Positions 59,689 through 62,210 of a stretch of 62,210 nt of DNA are shown here, piece by piece (the stretch's first letter is position 1; each line of letters opens with the position of its first letter). The notes beneath the pieces were generated by a model, which worked only from the letters and a program-made list of their open reading frames with translations, had not been told where the DNA came from and did no database searches. The translations under genes were made by a program, and so were the position numbers. This DNA comes from Nocardia puris (GTDB lineage: Bacteria; Actinomycetota; Actinomycetes; Mycobacteriales; Mycobacteriaceae). Location: positions 1 through 62,210 of the forward strand of contig NZ_QNRE01000023.1 in the NCBI RefSeq assembly GCF_003315035.1. The letters run 5' to 3'.

Positions 59689-60567
59689 TCAGCGCAGGTA
59701 GGCCGAGATCCAGTTGCCGAATTCGCAGGCCAGGTGCCAGCGGTGTTCGGCGATGTAGAGCTCGGGCAGTGCGGCCGGGAAGGCGACCTTGAGCTGGCTG
59801 CGGAAGCCGCCACCGGGTTCGTCGCGGAACTGGTGGCAGACACCGCCGATGACGAACCCGTCCGCGAGCGATGCCACCCCGGACACGGCCAGCGGAAACG
59901 CGGGGTCGGCGGGAACCATGAGCCTGGACTTGTCGGTGTAGTCGACGAAGAACTGGCTGGCCAGCATCGCGCCGCCGGTGACCTCGACGACCTCCTGGCG
60001 GCCGTCGGGCAGCGTGGCGATGATGTAGTGGTCCGGGCACGCGTCGGTCCACACCGCTCGATCGTCGATCCTGCGTGCCCGGTCGAACCAGTCCAGGAAA
60101 CCCTGGGCGGTACCCCGGTCGCTGGCGATCTCGGTGATCGAGTACTGCCAGCGCCCGCCCGAGGCTGCGACACCGGTGCGAGCCGCAGCCTCGGAAGCGA
60201 CGAGTTCACCGGCCAGCAGCTCACGCAACCCATCGGGGCCGATCAGAACCCGCGCCCGTGCCAGCGCCGAACGCGCGACCGGGATGTCGTCGACAGCAAT
60301 TTCCAGACGCGCCAGCAGCGAGTCGAGTTCACCGACCAGCACCCCGGCGTAGTCGCGGCGCAATCGAGCCGCCGCCACCGACAACCGCCGACGTTCCCAC
60401 TCGACGACCCGACCCTGCTCGACGAGATCCCCCTCGATGAAGGTCCGCAGCCCGGTATCAGCCGAAGGCGCCGCAAAGCTCGGGCCGGTGCCGAGATAGG
60501 CCGCGGCTACAGTGGCGGCCGCCGTGGTCCCGGCCGCTCCGATCATGAAGTTTCTCCTGGTCAGCAT
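59689..60567 (-). CDS. Tat-exported protein of an unrecognised family (292 aa)
   Basis: ATG 60567 gives a twin-arginine signal (MLTRRNFMIGAAGTTAAATV, cleavage near FAAPSA). Residues 60-170 are helical. The C-terminal 110 residues contain DACPDHYIIATLPDGRQEVV, VTGGAMLASQFFVDYTDKS, GFVIGGVCHQFRDEPGG and HRWHLACEFGNW. All of these recur in the divergent protein at 61077. Conserved Cys, His, Asp and Arg in that domain could form an active or metal site. I do not recognise the family. The exported copy would act outside the membrane. Confidence 0.75.
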   Translation of the reverse strand: MLTRRNFMIGAAGTTAAATVAAAYLGTGPSFAAPSADTGLRTFIEGDLVEQGRVVEWERRRLSVAAARLRRDYAGVLVGELDSLLARLEIAVDDIPVARSALARARVLIGPDGLRELLAGELVASEAAARTGVAASGGRWQYSITEIASDRGTAQGFLDWFDRARRIDDRAVWTDACPDHYIIATLPDGRQEVVEVTGGAMLASQFFVDYTDKSRLMVPADPAFPLAVSGVASLADGFVIGGVCHQFRDEPGGGFRSQLKVAFPAALPELYIAEHRWHLACEFGNWISAYLR

Positions 60568-60635
60568 TGACCAATTCCTCTCGGGCACCTGGTTGTTGTT
60601 CGCATCCTCGTGACTCGGCCACGAACTCAGGACTA

Positions 60636-61030
60636 AACGCAAGTCTCTCTTGCGTTAGACCACCATGGGTTATCCACGTCACGTTGTCAACCGAGTGCGC
60701 ATGAGTAACTACAGGCAGCCTGGCGTCAACGCCCCGCTGTCACCATTCCGGGACGCCGGCGCCACTCACCACCTCGACGCGCGCTTTCGCGTAAATCGCG
60801 CTGTCGCACCACGTTTCCCCGGGGCGTCGCGCACCGCAGACGACCCGAGAGGCAACGAACGTTGCACACCAACCCCCGAATGGCATGGGACACACGATCC
60901 ACCAGCGACGCACACGCCCGGCATCAGAGCTTCGCAGCCGCGGTCGAGGGTGGGCCGCCGGACACACACGCGGCGCCGGGGCTTGCGGTCACCGGCCTTT
61001 ACGCGCATGCTTAAAGCAATATTTAGTTGC
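60636..61030. promoter_or_regulatory. Inverted repeats in the divergent promoter region of the paralogue pair
   Basis: AACGCAAG-TCTCT-CTTGCGTT (60636-60656) lies 69 bases upstream of the Tat-protein start. GCAA-N7-TTGC (61016-61030), followed by GTTTGA, lies 47 bases upstream of the other start inside an AT-rich patch. Both contain TTGCGTT. They are probable binding sites of one regulator, perhaps the TetR protein at 58971. The DNA between (60657-61015) shows no gene. Confidence 0.5.
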
Positions 61031-61076
61031 GTTTGATCGCTGAACTGGCGAACGCATTCACAGGGAGGCAGGGCTA

Positions 61077-61877
61077 ATGGCCGCGAGCGAGCCGATCGAT
61101 GTCCAGGTCACGATCAACGAGCGTGAGATCTCGCGTGAACAGGTACTCGACTGGGAGACTCGCCGCGCCGACGCCGTGCTGGCCAAGTACCGCGCCCGCT
61201 TGGGCACCCGAGGAGTGAGCGAGATCCTGCCCGAAGCCACCCTCGCTCAACTGCGCGGCAGCACATTGCCAGAACGTCGGTCAGCACTGGCCACGCTGCG
61301 AACCGAACTCGGGCACGCCGGGATCTACGGGATGCTCAAACGCGAACTGTCCATCTCGGAGCGGATCACCCGCATCGGTGTCGCCATGAGCCGCGGCCGG
61401 GTCAAGTACGCCGCCACCCACGTGTGCGCCCCAGGCCTGTCGGCCCAGCGTTTCGCCGAATGGTTCGACAACCTCGTCGCGATCAATGACGAGAACGCGA
61501 TGGACGCGGCGTGCCCCGACCACTACTTGCTGCGCGGCCTGCCCGACGGCCGCCAGGAGGTCGTCGAAACGACCGGCGGGTCACCGGCCGCCTCACGCTT
61601 CCTCGTCGACTACCAGCGCACCGAAGACATCACCATCGCCCCCGACCCCGCCTACCCCGTGCAGGTCGCCGGAACCGCCTTCCTCGACGACGGACTGGCC
61701 ATCGGCGGTGTACGCCACCAGTTCCGCGACAACGACGGAACACTGGAAGCGCTGCTCACGGTGCAGTTTCCGGCGTCGGTACCCTCGCGCAACATCCACC
61801 AGCACCAATGGCACCTGGCGTGCGAGTTCAGCAACTGGATGATCGCCTCGGCGCCCTACGCCTCCATCACGCTATGA
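61077..61877 (+). CDS. Cytoplasmic paralogue of the Tat-exported protein (266 aa)
   Basis: ATG 61077 follows GGGAGGCAGG. The protein has no signal peptide (MAASEPIDVQVTINEREISR). The N-terminal 120 residues are helical. The C-terminal domain shares with the divergent gene ACPDHYLLRGLPDGRQEVVE, TTGGSPAASRFLVDY, GLAIGGVRHQFRDNDG and HQWHLACEFSNW. The repeated use of two cell compartments for the same domain is notable. Function unknown. Its stop overlaps the start of a 49-aa frame. Confidence 0.75.
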   Translation: MAASEPIDVQVTINEREISREQVLDWETRRADAVLAKYRARLGTRGVSEILPEATLAQLRGSTLPERRSALATLRTELGHAGIYGMLKRELSISERITRIGVAMSRGRVKYAATHVCAPGLSAQRFAEWFDNLVAINDENAMDAACPDHYLLRGLPDGRQEVVETTGGSPAASRFLVDYQRTEDITIAPDPAYPVQVAGTAFLDDGLAIGGVRHQFRDNDGTLEALLTVQFPASVPSRNIHQHQWHLACEFSNWMIASAPYASITL

Positions 61878-62023
61878 CCCTCACCGCCGAAACATCCGCA
61901 CCCACCACCACAACATCACCACCACAGACCCTGAACATAGGCGGGCGGGCCTGGCATTCGCCGCGACCGCACCGGCAGGTCGGTCACGTCTTCTCTGCTC
62001 GGCACCGGCCTCATCCCCGCTGA
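61874..62023 (+). CDS. Possible 49-aa ORF coupled to the paralogue gene
   Basis: An ATG overlaps the preceding stop codon (ATGA) and opens 49 codons beginning MTLTAETSAPTTTTSPPQTL, Thr/Pro-rich and then His/Arg-rich. It may be the N-terminus of a gene broken by the IS element that follows; another frame downstream reads LLGTGLIPAEENLMDSEQQK. No family recognised. Confidence 0.35.
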   Translation: MTLTAETSAPTTTTSPPQTLNIGGRAWHSPRPHRQVGHVFSARHRPHPR

Positions 62024-62130
62024 AGAGAACCTCATGGACAGCGAACAGCAAAAACTCCTGAAGGGGCTGCTGCAGGGGTGGGTGACAACCGAGGTGGCTT
62101 GCCGAGAGGCAGGCTTGAGAGGATGTCGCA

Positions 62131-62210
62131 GTGCCCAAGCCGTATCCGAAAGAGTTCCGCGACGACGTCGTGCGGGTCGCTCGCAACCGCGACGACGGGG
62201 TGACCCTGGA
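62131..62210 (+). mobile_element. Start of an IS3-family orfA (partial, runs off the right edge)
   Basis: GTG 62131 opens VPKPYPKEFRDDVVRVARNR and DDGVTLE, the common N-terminus of IS3-family orfA transposase helix-turn-helix proteins. The element continues beyond the window. Its left terminal repeat should lie between about 62040 and 62130, but I could not define it. Confidence 0.75.

Overview
The window is high-GC actinobacterial DNA, most likely from a Nocardia- or Rhodococcus-type member of the Mycobacteriales. The genus is an inference. It rests on mycobacterial-type families (DosR/DosS, Rv1733c-like protein, WS/DGAT acyltransferase, MMPL transporter, possible YrbE permease), frequent GTG/TTG starts, ATGA/GTGA gene overlaps and leaderless-type promoters.

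Left part (1-20 kb): the N-terminus of a possible MlaE/YrbE permease divergent from a PucR-type regulator; two small unknown genes; a MazEF-like toxin-antitoxin pair; two CNNM/CBS membrane proteins; a TetR-controlled, tightly coupled operon (PF10118-type hydrolase, ferredoxin reductase, Baeyer-Villiger monooxygenase, SDR); a KstR-like TetR regulator next to a secreted lipase; an iron-box promoter in front of a wrecked ABC exporter; and an ArsR/SRPBCC pair with a palindrome over the ArsR start codon.

Middle part (20.7-47.3 kb): a dormancy/redox island bounded on both sides by decayed IS3-family transposase fragments. It carries the hypoxia response regulator DosR and its haem GAF kinase DosS. 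It also carries many homologues of known DosR-regulon products: Rv1733c-like membrane protein, WS/DGAT acyltransferase, universal stress proteins, two Acg-type nitroreductases, a SulP transporter and a ribosome-hibernation factor lacking its N-terminal domain. A recurring motif, roughly GGnCCAAnGnC, lies upstream of several of these genes and is proposed as the local DosR box. Inside the island sits a sulfur module: persulfide dioxygenase-rhodanese, a 56-aa Cys-rich protein, an MMPL transporter, a CsoR-family repressor with both cysteines but no metal-binding His, DUF302 and TauE. Three ATACCCC/GGGGTAT-type palindromes mark its promoters. The island is also full of gene fragments and frameshifts.

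Right part (47.9-59 kb): an aromatic catabolic cluster. A hydroxyquinol-type intradiol dioxygenase and maleylacetate reductase would feed 3-oxoadipate to a CoA-transferase and thiolase. The upper operon also has an MFS transporter, two dehydrogenases and a SnoaL-like protein, and faces an XRE-cupin regulator across four TTCA-N7-TGAA-like sites. The lower genes are next to an IclR regulator. No ring hydroxylase is present in the window.

Right edge (59-62.2 kb): a TetR regulator, then a divergent pair of paralogues of an unrecognised family, one with a Tat signal and one without, and finally the start of an IS3-family orfA.
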